From Aphelenchoides besseyi (lineage: Eukaryota; Nematoda; Chromadorea; Rhabditida; Aphelenchoididae): 64,000 bases of DNA. Positions 47,015-59,391 of the stretch are shown here, piece by piece. The notes beneath the pieces are model-generated. The model had not been told where the DNA came from and searched no databases. It was given only the letters and a program-made list of their open reading frames with translations. How positions within the stretch are numbered: the stretch's first letter is position 1; each line of letters opens with the position of its first letter. The DNA is taken from assembly GCA_024699855.1 (NCBI GenBank), contig JAMPIQ010000003.1:2108001-2172000 (forward strand). The letters are read 5' to 3'. A program made the position numbers and the translations under genes.

Positions 47015-50000
47015 ATGATGATTGTCGATGTTTCGGGTATTTCCGTCGATTTTCCTTACGAACCCTACGAGTGTCAAACCAAGTTCATGGATTCGGTTAT
47101 CGGGGCTTTGTCGAATGTAAGTTCTTTTGGAAGTTTCATTGTTTTCTTTTGATTTAGAAGCAAAATGCGATTTTGGAGTCGCCAACGGGAACAGGAAAAA
47201 CGTTGTCATTGTTGTGCTCCACTTTGGCTTATGTGAAGTCACTTAAAGAGAAATTTGTTTTGGATTTGCCGTCCATGCAAATAGCAAGTCAAAGTAGGTC
47301 TTCACTTTGTTTCCAAATTGAATTCCGTTTTAGAATCAGATGGTTCTGCTTTACAGTCTCGACTATTTCCACAGATCATCTACGCATCTCGAACTCACAG
47401 TCAACTGAAACAAGTGGTACGAGAACTGAACAAAACCACCTACAAAGCGTATGCAGTTTTCCAATTGAACTTATTGATCCGAATTGCAGTTCCATAAAAG
47501 TTGCCTTCTTGGCCGGTCGTGAACAACTTTGTTTGAACGACAAAGTGCAAAAAGAACCGAGCAGCAATGCAAAGGTCAGTGATGAGAATCTTTACTGTTC
47601 ATACTCTTTTTCGTTTAGTCACAAATCTGTCGAACGTTAGTTCACGGTCAGAAATGTATTTTTCACAACAAACTGAGTGCTGAGGATCCGTTTGAATTAC
47701 AACAAATGTACGCGTCGGAGAACAACGGCAACGTCATGGACATTGAGGACTTGGTTGAAAGCGGAAAGAAACTCAAGTATGACGGTTGTCTTTTACTCGA
47801 CTTAATTGTCCTTGTAGACATTGCCCATTCTTTCGAATGCGCAAAGTTCAGCCATCGGCCGATCTCATTCTTCTGCCCTACAATTACATTTTGGATCCGA
47901 AGATTCGCGAAACCTATCAAGTGAAACTAAGTGGAAATATTCTGATCTTCGATGAGGCCCACAATTTGGTTTGTCGTTATTATCAATGCCTTTCACTCGG
48001 TGGGTTTTAGGGCAACATAGCTGAAGAATCGATTTCGATGTCAATTTCAACGGCCACAATTGGAATTTGCATTCACGAAACGAAAACGGTGCTCGAAGCG
48101 ATAATGGACGATGAAGAGAATATACGAACTGAAGCAGTAAGTCGTCTGTTCACTTATGCTCAATGAACAATGATCTTAAGGAAAATGCGTCTGTTCCTTT
48201 GCACATCATCGAACGTCAACAGAAGCAAGGAAGTCAAGAAGGAGCAGAAAAGGAACAAAAACTGAAGAAAGAAGACGTCGCGCAACTACTTGGTTAGTTC
48301 TTTTCATTGTTTTATATTGGTTTTGTTTAGTTTTCCTTCAATCCTTGGAAGAAATACTCGACGATTTCTGGACGAATCCGCCGGCAAGTCAAAGCAAAGT
48401 GGAGAACATTTCTGGTCGCGTATTTCCTGGGGATTTGCTTGTAAGTTTATTTGCAAGAGCGGGCATCAGTGGTGGAAATGCTCCTTCAATTGGATTATTG
48501 ATCGACAAGATGGGAATCTATTGGATGAAACGTGGTGCGTTCTGATTTACTTGAACGGTTGGATTTGTAGATGTCGACAATGAAGTTCGCGGTGGTGCAA
48601 TGGGCGAGAAGATTCAACGACTTCACGATTTTGCTTCTTTTATTTCTCGTGTTTTTGCATTAGGAGCTGATGCCACAATGGTCAGTTAGCATGGGGATTG
48701 TTCTTGACTTGTATCTTTCAGGACCAGTCAATTTACGATCTGTTTCGATTATACGTGACAGAAGTCGAAGGTGGTGGATTCACAATGAACTATTGGTGCT
48801 TTTCTCCACGAGTTGCAATGCGACTTCTGCAGGCCAAAAACCCTTTTTCGATCATCTTGGCTTCCGGTACCTTGTCTCCTATGAAAAATTTTGTTGAGTC
48901 CATGGGGATGTTAGTTTCTTCTGTATAGCTGTTAAAGTCCTGTGATTTCAGCAGCTTCTTTTACACATTGGAGAACAAACACGCCGCCAAATCGAGTCAA
49001 GTGATCGTTCGACCGATTCGCTATGGTTTGAATCGCGCCGAATTAGTTGGAACATTTCAGAATCGGTAGTAAAAATTTTTGTTTATCAACATAACTTTTT
49101 GTTTTAGAGATTCTGTCGATTACATTCAAGGAATTGGTGAAATTGTTCACGGTGTAGCATCAAACGTACCACAAGGAATTTTGGTGTTCTTTCCATCTTA
49201 TTCGCAAATGTCCAAGTTTCTGAACGCGTGGAAGGTCGGTGATTTGTGACTTTTTGTTGACAGCAAATTGCAGGTCAAAATAACTCGTGAACAGAATCGA
49301 TGGTCATCACTCATGGAGCAAAAGACGTTGTGTATCGAGCCAACGAAACGATCAGAAACTCAACTCGCATTTCGAGAGTTCGATGTGGCAGTTCGAGAGG
49401 GTCGTGGTGCGATTATGTTTGCAGTTTGTCGTGGAAAAGTAAGCTCGCACTGTAGGGACAGAACTAATCTAAGGCTATCTAGATGAGTGAGGGAATCGAT
49501 TTTGCTGATTGTCATTGTCGGGCCGTTGTTATCGTTGGTATTCCTTATCCACCGTTGATGGATGCTCGTATTGTGCTGAAAAGACGTTTCTTAACGGATA
49601 GGCACATAAAACAAAAATCTGTAGGAACGAAATTGGTTGTTAATTAAACTGTTTCTTAGGAGATGTCGCCGGACGAATGGTATCGAATTGAAGCAATTCG
49701 AGCCGTCAATCAGGCGATGGGACGAATCATTCGACACAAAGACGATTTTGGAATCGTTGTTTTGGCAGACTCCCGGTAAACCATCCACACTCCTCATCTC
49801 TTCAATGTCATGATTTAGATTCGCGACTTTTCCTCAGAATCTCTATCCAGCATGGATTCGACCGTCATTTCGCGCCGACGAGGATCCGCAGCATTTGTTT
49901 GCCGAAGTACGTCGCTTCTTCAGTGAACGATTGATGTTGGTTGAGAGATCCCAAACACAAAACAACACAGTCTGCCAGTCTCAACGTAACCACGTAACCG

Positions 50001-50257
50001 TTGAGAAAGATACGCGAACAAGAGCGGAAGTTCAAAAAGAAACGTTCATTCAATTGGCCAAAGAATATGGAATCAATTTGGACGGCAGCGAAGGAGAATC
50101 GAGTTCAACGACCACAACAAAAAGACCTCTACAATCACACCAAGAAATGAGTGCAAGCACGCAAACGAAGAAACGCAAAGTCATCAAACTCATCGTAAGT
50201 TTTGCATCCTCATTCAATAGCGAAGCTTTTCGTTTCTAGCGCAACGATGCTCGATAG
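47015..50257 (+). CDS. rtel-1: RTEL1, regulator of telomere length helicase
   Basis: A superfamily-2 iron-sulphur DNA helicase that unwinds D-loops and telomeric T-loops, limiting recombination and protecting telomeres. The N-terminus [20 protein letters not shown] is typical. Walker A is [13 protein letters not shown], followed by [12 protein letters not shown]. Four Fe-S Cys fall in [17 protein letters not shown] and HCPFF. DEAH is FDEAHN. Later blocks are [38 protein letters not shown] and the arginine-finger motif QAMGRIIRH. The gene ends NDAR at 50257 after a Ser/Thr-rich tail. I estimate 800-900 residues, shorter than human RTEL1, and see no RING or PIP-box region. Many introns of about 40-55 bases. 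Confidence 0.92.
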
Positions 50258-50383
50258 TTACACTCGAAAACAAACATTTTTCCTCAGAATGTTGCTGTAA
50301 ATTTTTGTGTGTTTACATGAAGAATTGATTTCGACACGATTAGAAGACTTTATTGCGAATCGAGTGATAACAGGAAACAAATC

Positions 50384-50738
50384 TCAGGCACTTTTGAATA
50401 AAATGACCGCTTGATTGTCGACGTACATGTAGAGAAAACTGTTCTCACGATGCGAAACCATCGAACCGAAACTGTTGCCAATAACACAATGCCTAAAGAA
50501 CATGAAATGCCAATATGAGTTGGAAACAAACCAAGTTGGTCCATAGGTCTCGTCGAACTTGCGTTTGAGTGCTTGAGCAAGAATACGCGGGTTCTTTTCC
50601 CCATTCATGATCAACTTACGAAGAAGATCTTGAGCAACGGTTGCGTGTTCGTTTTTGACATCAATGAACTGAAAAAACAACCAGTGAGTAGGATGTTAGT
50701 TTGCTTACCTTCTTTGAGAATCGTGGCTCTGCAGGCAT
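50384..50738 (-). CDS. dlc: Dynein light chain, LC8-type
   Basis: LC8 dimerises and binds many partners, including the dynein intermediate chain. Three exons join to about 90 residues. Exon one starts MPAEPRFSKK (50738), then KNEHATVAQDLLRKLIM, then the helix LAQALKRKFDETYGPTW. The split Trp codon leads to HCVIGNSFGSMVSHRENSFL and YMYVDNQAVILFKSA. The FGS block, the GPTWHC turn and the final FKS are family marks; canonical LC8 has NPTWHC and GRNFGSYVTHE. The introns are 43 and 39 bases. The 3' end is about 125 bases from the RTEL1 end, on the opposite strand (convergent). Confidence 0.93.
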
Positions 50739-53700
50739 CGAAGTTGATGAAAGACGAACGGGGACAACTAGCGATTAAAAGGCGCGACTGAAACTCACGA
50801 CTGCTAATCGAGAAATGAACAAACTAAAAGTTCGTATTCTTATGCAAATTGACATGATTTCAGGTTCGTTACCACAGATTTGCAAACTGTTGCATAAAAG
50901 ATAATCTTAATTCACTGGACTTTACTTTCTCCATCGAGATGTTCTTTCGTTTGAAGTTACGAATGAACAGATTTCCAAGTTCCCTTTCGAACTTCTAAGC
51001 AACCCGATTAAAACCAAGTAAACAGCAGATTTCTCTGGTTTTGTGATCTTAACTACAATCATGAAGTCGTTGAACTTCTTCCAACAAGTTCAGTTTAAGT
51101 TCCTTGAGCGCAAGATAAAGGAACGTTTCGAGACTTTTGCATCAGCAATACGACCTTATTTCCATTTACATAATTGACGAGAAAATAGCAGACGTTGATG
51201 TTCGTTCTTGAAAGTTTGAAGACCGAACTCTTCAACTTCGTTCTCGTACTTACCAGTGAGATTGTTTATCGAATTCGAACTTCGGACCAACGGAGCTGCG
51301 AATTCGTTTGCTTCTATTGAAGATGACCGAGTAATGAACAAACGAGATTTGTTCACGTGCTTTAGTGTTCCATAGAGAATATCCGCTATCGTTACCATAA
51401 ATCTCTTCTATTGGAAACAACTCTGCAAGAAGAAGTTTTTTGCGGCGTTCAGCAAGTTCATCAGTTTGGTTTCATCAATGATGAACACATTTGTCTGTTA
51501 ACTCTAATAGACGTTTCGCCCTTTCGACGTGTGCGGTCTTTGGCTTTGCATTCATTCACAAGCTTATTTTGTAAAATGGCTGCTGGTTAGCACCTAGAGT
51601 GTCGACAATCACCGTTGAATAAGCTCTCAATTATCACCCCCAAAGTCTATTAGGATCACGGTAAAGTGCAAGAACTTGATCTTTGAAACAGGAACATTAG
51701 TTGTGAGAGTGGTCGGTGTTTTTACCGTAACTTGACTTTTGGCTTTGCACTCATCTGTGAATACGTAGATGTCTTTGTGCGTTTTTACGGGAACAGTGCT
51801 AATTAAAAATTTAGTTTTTAATCCTCAACCTTTCAACCAATCCACGCGATGTCGCCATTTTGATGTTTGGAAGACGGAAACCATTCGTGACTGAAATTCG
51901 CAACATTTCAACGTGGAAATAAAATAACTACAAAGTGAACGGAAATTCCTTCTTATCCAAAGAACATTGTTCTCATGGGTGGGAGTTAAAAAGACAAGTT
52001 GAACTCAACTTTAAGTGCTATAACTTGGGTGGTCTACCAACATTCGATTTAAACATTTCTGTAAACATCAGATTATCGGAAGTAACCGTTTACTATTTCT
52101 TAAGTCAACGTTCTTGTCCTGTTTACCGTGTTTCTGTCTACTTCAATTTGACTAATTAACTTAGATTCCGCGTATTCGATTGTTTCGTTTTGTGTGAAGA
52201 ATCACAAATTCGCGAAATCTCTTCAGCGCGAAGCTCATCAGTCGATTCTGTGTGGTCCAATTTCCGCGCATTGTTACGAGATTCATTCATTGGTATTTGC
52301 ATATTCATGAAGCAGACGAGTGAGATGCATTAGTCCATTCATCTGCTTTTTCGGCCAAATCGAGAGCTCATTACGTTGCTCGTTCATTCCGGCTATTAAG
52401 CTAATTCGGAAGCGTGGAACCCAAAAATGACGAACAGGTTTCTGCTGTCGGTTTCATCTTTTGTCTCCGAGTTTGGATGGAAATAGACAGTGAAATCATG
52501 CATTTGGAGGTTCGTTTCGCGGTGTCATTATCAGAATTCACGATTACTCACACGCGTACAGTAGTTTTTTGTAGCAACTGTTCTTTGTCTAATTGCTATT
52601 TACGCACTTCCACGATGAATATTTTGCCTGCGCTTTTAATTGGCGGAAATCCACCAACTTTGGAGTGCGACTTCAAGTTTGTGGACCTCTTCTGCCAACT
52701 TCAAAGTTACAGTTAAACAGAGAAAGCCGTTGACCGAGGTTGGAACACGGGATCGCAAGTCGAATGATGTTATTTCTCTCTCGCTTCATAAATCGATTTT
52801 AAACTCTAGGGCTATGATTCAGAATACGCGTGTTCTTGTCAATAACTCGTGATGCGGACATTGAGATCGCTCTCGGTTTAAGCTGATCGATGTGAAGAAA
52901 AAGTGACGATGACGAAAACTTGATTGTGGACATGGTTTTCGCAATTGATGTTCGCTCCAATCGCAACATCTCTTAACGTAGATCCGAATTGGCAAGTGAT
53001 GATTAAAAATCGTAAAAGTGCAAACTCCAAATTGAACTTTAATGTCAAAATTGGCCATAAAATCACGTAGCTTTAGATTTCTGATTAAAGGTTTTATGGC
53101 ACCTATTGTCCTTTGTCTGCATCTCTCGCTTCACTTGTTGTTCCATTAAGTTGTGAATTAGACCCCTCAATCTAGCGTGTTACATCGCCGAAGATTCACA
53201 GGAATCTTCGCCGGTTTTTCTAACCACCTAATTGTCCGACAACTAATCGTCTTCCGCATTGACGTTCCAAGCAAACTTTACCAACAATCATAGCTGCACT
53301 TTTATTCGTTGGCTTCATCGACTAATGAGTCATCAGTTACTGTGTTTTTGTTCGTGATTTCGATTGAATGTCAAAAACTACGTAACGCACGTGGTGGCGA
53401 GCACGTAACTCGGTATTCAAGGCATGAAATTGTTTGGTGTAAATTTGTGGGTCCATTGGGGTGTGCTCAGCTGTTTTTTGTTCCGCCGGTTTTTGTGTTT
53501 CCGGCCTTCGAATTCGTGTTGCGATTTGGCACTTCAGTCGGAGGTTTCTCAACTAAACGGCGCCGTTTTTCTTCCGCTTCGTCGGGAATTAACAATGTTG
53601 CCTTTCAATTTGGTGTTTTTGTCGTTCCATTAGCAAAAATACGCGTGCGAATTTGAACATGTTCCAAGAGTCCAACGCTCGTTTAAATTATTTCTTATTC

Positions 53701-56700
53701 AATGTCGCAGAGGAAGTACTCGTAATTGTTTCCTGTGTGTATGTGAATTCTGGGTTGTTACAGTAGGACGTTTATTTGTAGTGAATCTGCCCGTTCGATT
53801 AGCTGACAATTAACTTAAAATGTCCAACTTGGACTCCGGACCACACACCGTGAAGAGCGGCTGTCAGTCGAATGTCAACGATTTTAATTGCCTTCCTCTC
53901 AATTAGCCGTTGCATAGGCAAGTAACTCATATGTTTGATCGTCGACAAGTGTAAATCATCGTTCCAGTACTTCGTTTTATGTCACTAACCTTTCCGACTA
54001 ATTAGCTGCCAATTAACGTGACTGATGAATCTCGATCATCCGCCGAACTTTCGACTACCGTTTGTACTCCGGTGTTTGAGTGTTTCGTTGAATGTGCTGA
54101 ATTCTGGAAGTGGTGGATCGTTTTCTCACGATCATTCTCTTGGTCAATCTCACGAACTTCTGGGGACTTTAAAGGTCAACTTTACGTTGTGATGTCAAAG
54201 TACAAGTTTCGATCTCAAAATTCAAAGTCTGCGTATATTGTCGACGATTTCGTTCGTTTCCATTGGCAATCGTGTTCTCGTTTGCAATGAACCTCCAAAC
54301 AAACGATGTGCAGCGTCCATTAAAAACACCACGACTTGCCATCGACTTTATTACCCTACGGGCTTCTGATGGCTATGCAACGGGCACGATGAGATTGTCA
54401 GTTCGGGGCAGCCATAAGAGGGTAATCTCCGTTACGGAACCAACACAACAAGATTCGCCCGGTCGCTCGTTTATCAAAATTTCCGGGGTTTTTGGTCTTC
54501 AAATTTATTGGATCGCCGCGTCTTTTTTGTCATCGACAACAAAAAGTCACGGTCACCAGCAGTCTGGTTTTTATCTCCGTACATTCTAAGACTCGTAGCA
54601 CGTTTCTTACGGTCGATCCTCTTCCAATGATCTTCGCAAAATGACTTTCGAAGCTGATCGTACACACGTTCCATATTCAGTCAATGACGTCGAATGGAAT
54701 TCAACTCAAAATGCAGGGCTGTTGAAATATTTTGAGTGGGAAAATGCGCAAGCGAGTGAATTGGAAAAATGTCAACGGCTGATGATGGGCAACATTTCAG
54801 CAAATTTTGACGCATTTCAAAACTGACAAAACAATCGCCACTCGAATCGACCTTCCGGTCTTTTGACTTCCGTATGGCCGTTTCGCAAATCAAATCGGTG
54901 GCTCTTTTTTGTTTCGTTGTGAACGTGATCTCAGGTGTTTTTGACGTCTCAGTTTGCGGTTTCCAGTTTCGCCGCTCTTTAGCTTCTGGTCAAAAACAAA
55001 GCAGTGAAATCGAAGCGCTTGACGATTGTTATAGAAACACGGTCAGTTTCCGTTTTGAAAGTGTTAATTACGTCCAAATCGAGAGTTTGTCATCCTTTCG
55101 TTAACCACTAGTTATTCAAAATAGACACTGGAAACAATGTCATTTATTCGAGCGAAATGTTTTTGACATTTTGGGTCCAAATTCTTATGCCATCTGATTA
55201 TCAGAATTCAAAAGAATCACAACTTCAAACTTCCTTTTACGCCTTCTATTGAAACTAATCGGAGTTGGATTCCTATCGTCGTAGAACGTCGCTGATTAGT
55301 TGAGGAGAGTGGTCCTTAAAATGGCCAACAGCGACATACTTTTACCACTTTCCCATATTGAAACACTTATGAAGCGTTCTATGAACGTGGTCATTCGGAA
55401 GACTAAGAAATACAAGAAACTGGATTTAAACGATTTTTGGAACGAGCATTTGCGAGACCATATGGTTGTGGTTGAGGTTATTGCCGTTTACGAAGAAGTT
55501 GAATCGTACCTTTCGGATTAACAGCAATTAAAACTACACCTTGGTATACAAGAAACGGTTTTTGATTTCTTTTTATTGCTCGAAAAAACGTTTGATTAAA
55601 AGATGGATTTCCATTTAGCTAATCTTTCAATTGGATGCCAAGAAGCTTTTTCAAAAAAGATCTGCCCGAAGATAATGGCCTACAAAAACGGAAATTGTGT
55701 CGGGTACCCTGTTTTGAGCGTGAAAAACGACTGTGAACTTTCGAGCTTACAAACAAGTGTCGTAAAGTGCCGATCGTTTGATCACGCTGTAGTTTTACGG
55801 TAGTCGACTTGAAAAGCACTTTGAAGGTGTCCGCATCAAGATGTTATTTCACGATTTGCGCAGTTTCTGGTTATTGAACTTTAAGCAGGAATTGGAAGGC
55901 AGATGAGGAAATTGCTTGTTTTGAAGTCTCAACTTAATTCCCAACAATTTTCAAACCAAGTAACGTCATGTCTTAATTCTGGTCGATGGTCGCACATTCA
56001 AGTTGCTATCCATTTAGATAACGAAGTAATTCAAAAATTCACATTCTTACGGTTTTTTGTATTTTAATGTTTAAACAGAAAGCTGTTTAATCAAAAATTT
56101 CTTGAACGTTACTCTCGACGAGCTTGCGAACGTGAACTTTCGATCCTTTTGTTGTCTGAGAATGATCGTAACTTATCGATTTGTGCTTGGAATCCATTAA
56201 AATTTGACTTTCCGAGTTATTTTTCGTAGGATTCTGCAAACGTCAAAGGTCGGTTTTTATCGTAGTATTCGCGAATTCTTGACATTCAACTTATCTGCGA
56301 CATCGAAGTTTATCCTCGAGGGGTAATTATTTGAAATTACTGGCTTAACCAACAGATGTGCAGAGACAACTCCGCCTACTCTGAACCTCTTGGCTTTCTA
56401 TCGATATAATTCACTTGTTAAGAGTAACAATTTCAGTTAATTGCTTAAACTGAAATCAATGTTTTTGGTTGAAATAAGAACCCCAACACAATGAATGGCT
56501 ATTGATTGGCGAACTATATGATCGGAGACGTTCTTGAACTCTGCTTTCAATTTTGTATTTCCAAATCGTCTTTACGCGTATTTAATTTGCACTAAGAGTA
56601 CTCGATTCTATTGATCGATCAGTCCTCTGTGTTTGTCGTTTAATCGTTCGAACAGTAAAAGTTCAAAAGAAAAACAATCGTGTTTACTTACAGAGTGGTG

Positions 56701-56732
56701 ACGCGTCTTCACGCTCGTGAACTGTGATCGAG
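50739..56732. other. Gene-poor 6-kb stretch with scattered short open frames
   Basis: No gene is recognised. Short open frames occur at 51935-52159, 52414-52716, 54641-54826, 55300-55521 (first ATG MANSDILLPLSHIETLMK) and 55603-55803, all plus strand. On the minus strand there is a spliced-looking candidate between about 51640 and 51860 starting MATSRGLVES and containing TDECKAKSQ. The word TTTGGCTTTGCA recurs at about 51540 and 51740. None has a clear start, stop and splice chain. The stretch may hold decayed genes or noncoding RNA. Confidence 0.3.
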
Positions 56733-59030
56733 ATGGAGCCGGAATTGGAGACAGAAATCAAAACAGAAGATCTCGTTGTGAAGGTTTCTGTGGATTTGTA
56801 CGAAAACTGCGATCCAATCACCTATGAAGACAGTTACATCACGAACTATGTTCTCGAACAGTGGGGTTCTCGTTGTGCGATGGTAATTTGATGAGATTTG
56901 ATAATCAAAGAAAGTATTTTAGGATTCAATCATTACACCAACAGTTGTCATCTACGCGTTGATTCTTTTCTTTGGCGTCGTTGGAAACATTTGCACGTGT
57001 ATAGTTATTGCAAAGAATCAAAGTATGCGCAACCCAACAAATTACTATCTCTTCTCGCTAGCAATCTCTGATTTATTGATGTTGATACTTGGTAAGTAAA
57101 CTCTTTTTTCTTCGTTACTTTTTGTTTTTAGGTCTTCCAATGGAGTTATATGGCGTTGTTGACGTCACGTATCCATATCGATTCAGCGAAACGGTCTGTA
57201 AACTTCGAGCTTTCTTGATTGAGTTCACAAGCTACGCATCAATCTTAACGATCACAAGCTTTTCGTTGGAAAGATGGCTTGCAATTTGGTTAGTTTCTTA
57301 GCAACTTCAACACACGAAATCTCTCAGCGCAAACACTGTGAACTTGTTCAATCGGCTAGTAGAACAACTGAAATAAGAAAATTTTCTGCAACCAATTAAG
57401 ATTTCATAAACAAACTTGTAACCAACTGTGCGAATTTCAGTTTCCCACTTCGTGCCAAACTGTTTTCGACGTTTGATCGCGCCGTGAAGATGATCATTTG
57501 CGTGTGGGTTGGAGCGTTTTTGGCCGCCTTTCCGGTCTTCTTTATCGTTGTCATCAATCGAGTTGAATTGCCGAAACCGATAGATGAGAAGTGGTTCGGG
57601 ACGGTTTCGTTCGATAACAAAACGATTGCGAATACCGAACTTTGTGCTCTCGACTTGAATGCTCCAGACGCTCAACGAACTTTCATTTTGAGTGCATTTT
57701 TCGTTTTCTTCCTTTTGCCCGGTTTGCATCTGCCCTCTCATATGTCTCTAATGACGCATTTACAGCAATCGTTATTACTGTGGTTTATTTTCATATCATG
57801 TTGAAGATTCGTGAAAGCGATCGCTACATGACGGCCGACCAACAGAAACCGAATCGACACAAGAAAAGTTTGTTGCGTATGTTGGGTAAGTTTCTGTGGA
57901 CTTGAACACGCTTAAACACTTCGTTTCAGTCGCCGTTGTGCTGATGTTTTTCATTTGTTGGGTGCCATTTCACATTCAACGGCTGATCAGCATCTACATT
58001 AACGAGACCGGAGGCGACAACACATCGCCGGGAATCGGGACACTTTACAACGTGGCTTTCTACTTATCAGGTAATCACTGAAATAACACAGAACACTATT
58101 ACAAAAGTAAAATCCATTGGCTAAACAAAAGTTTCCAAAAACATTTCCTGACCATTTATCAAACAGTAGTTAGTGGGGAAGTTTTATAATCTATAGGCAT
58201 AGCGATTTCTTCATAAAACGCGGTATTTTTCAAATCGAAAACACATTTCTTCAAAAGTTTACCAACCTGACGGGTTGCCTTTGATTCTTTGACAAGTTTC
58301 CGTCGGAAAGGGTAAGTGGTGTGTCCTTGAACACTCTCGCAATGGTTCAACAAATTTCTGTTTCGTTTGGCCTTAGGCGACCCAACGGTTTTGCTGCATT
58401 GAACAGTGCAGATAAATTGTTGTCGAGGTATCAAAAAGCAACGTTTCGCGGCCTCTGGCTATGATCGTTTGTTAGTAACTGTTCTTGTCAACTTAATCTC
58501 TGATACAAGTACTAATGTACTCATCGGATTGTTTTCTTTTTGGCACCAGTTGAACTGAGGGGCTTGCTCTTCTTCCGACAAGGATCGGCTTGGACTTGCA
58601 CCTGCTCCAAGGACGGTCCAAAATATAAACTCATAAAACAACAAACCAAACGTCGACACGAACATATTTAAACAGCAATCGTATTTCAGGTTACTTCTAT
58701 TATTCAAATTCGGCGTGCAATCCAATTTTGTACAATCTTCTTTCATCGAAATATCGTCGAGCATTTTGCAAGACGATTCTTTGTCGTCAGTGCACGAAGC
58801 ATTGCTACAAAACAGACAACATTTCAACGTTCTCTAAACATCAGCAATCGGGATCACGACGTTCGGCAACCGCTCGAACACGCTCATTGACACGAACCGA
58901 TACGACGGGATCACGAAAGAAGATTAGTGCCGATATACCGCAACAACCAAATGAATTTCGACGAACGGTTCGAGTAAGTTCCGTGAACAATGTTGACTAC
59001 GAATCCCAGAAGAACGCTCTTATTGTTTGA
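56733..59030 (+). CDS. nmur: Neuromedin-U-type neuropeptide receptor (GPCR)
   Basis: A rhodopsin-class receptor on neurons or gut that binds a neuropeptide. The start is [14 protein letters not shown] (56733), giving a long acidic N-terminus. TM1 is [16 protein letters not shown]2 [19 protein letters not shown]3 [20 protein letters not shown] then ERWLAICFPL, TM5 [22 protein letters not shown]6 [19 protein letters not shown] and TM7 [20 protein letters not shown] followed by [26 protein letters not shown] and NPxxY are all in place, and the second extracellular loop has a Cys (NTELCALDL). The TM7 block resembles neuromedin U receptors, though other peptide receptors are possible. The last intron (about 58071-58689) is unusually long. 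A TTACAG at 56688-56693 may be a spliced-leader acceptor. Confidence 0.85.
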
Positions 59031-59391
59031 ATCGGTGTATCTCATTGTCTGTCTTGCCTATCTGCTTATCACATCAAAATCTTGTAACATTTCGATATCA
59101 TTACTGCCAATTCCACAAACATTTCTCTTCTTAGCTTAAATCTTCTATTCGATTGTTCTCATATTGAAATCATTTGCCTATGGGTATCTTCTGAGCAGCC
59201 ATCTCTTTTCGCTTTCCTTCGAATCATCATTACGAATCGCCGCTGCGTGTTCTTTCTTGTAAATAAAAACCCAGAGCTTATTTTGCGGGTTTATGAGATT
59301 CGGAGGCTACAAACGTTAAACAAAAATAATCCAAAAACATGAAAAGATATACGAAGAAGTGAATAAACGAACAATAACATTAGAAAGATGC
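59031..59391. other. Convergent intergenic region, no gene seen
   Basis: The 3' flank shared by the GPCR and the minus-strand proline-rich gene, with an AATAAA-like signal near 59261. No open frame of interest. Confidence 0.4.

Noticed and set aside
58459..58827. A Cys-rich 122-codon minus-strand frame in and after the long GPCR intron.
   Set aside because: It overlaps the receptor's TM7 exon on the other strand and has no signal peptide or domain.
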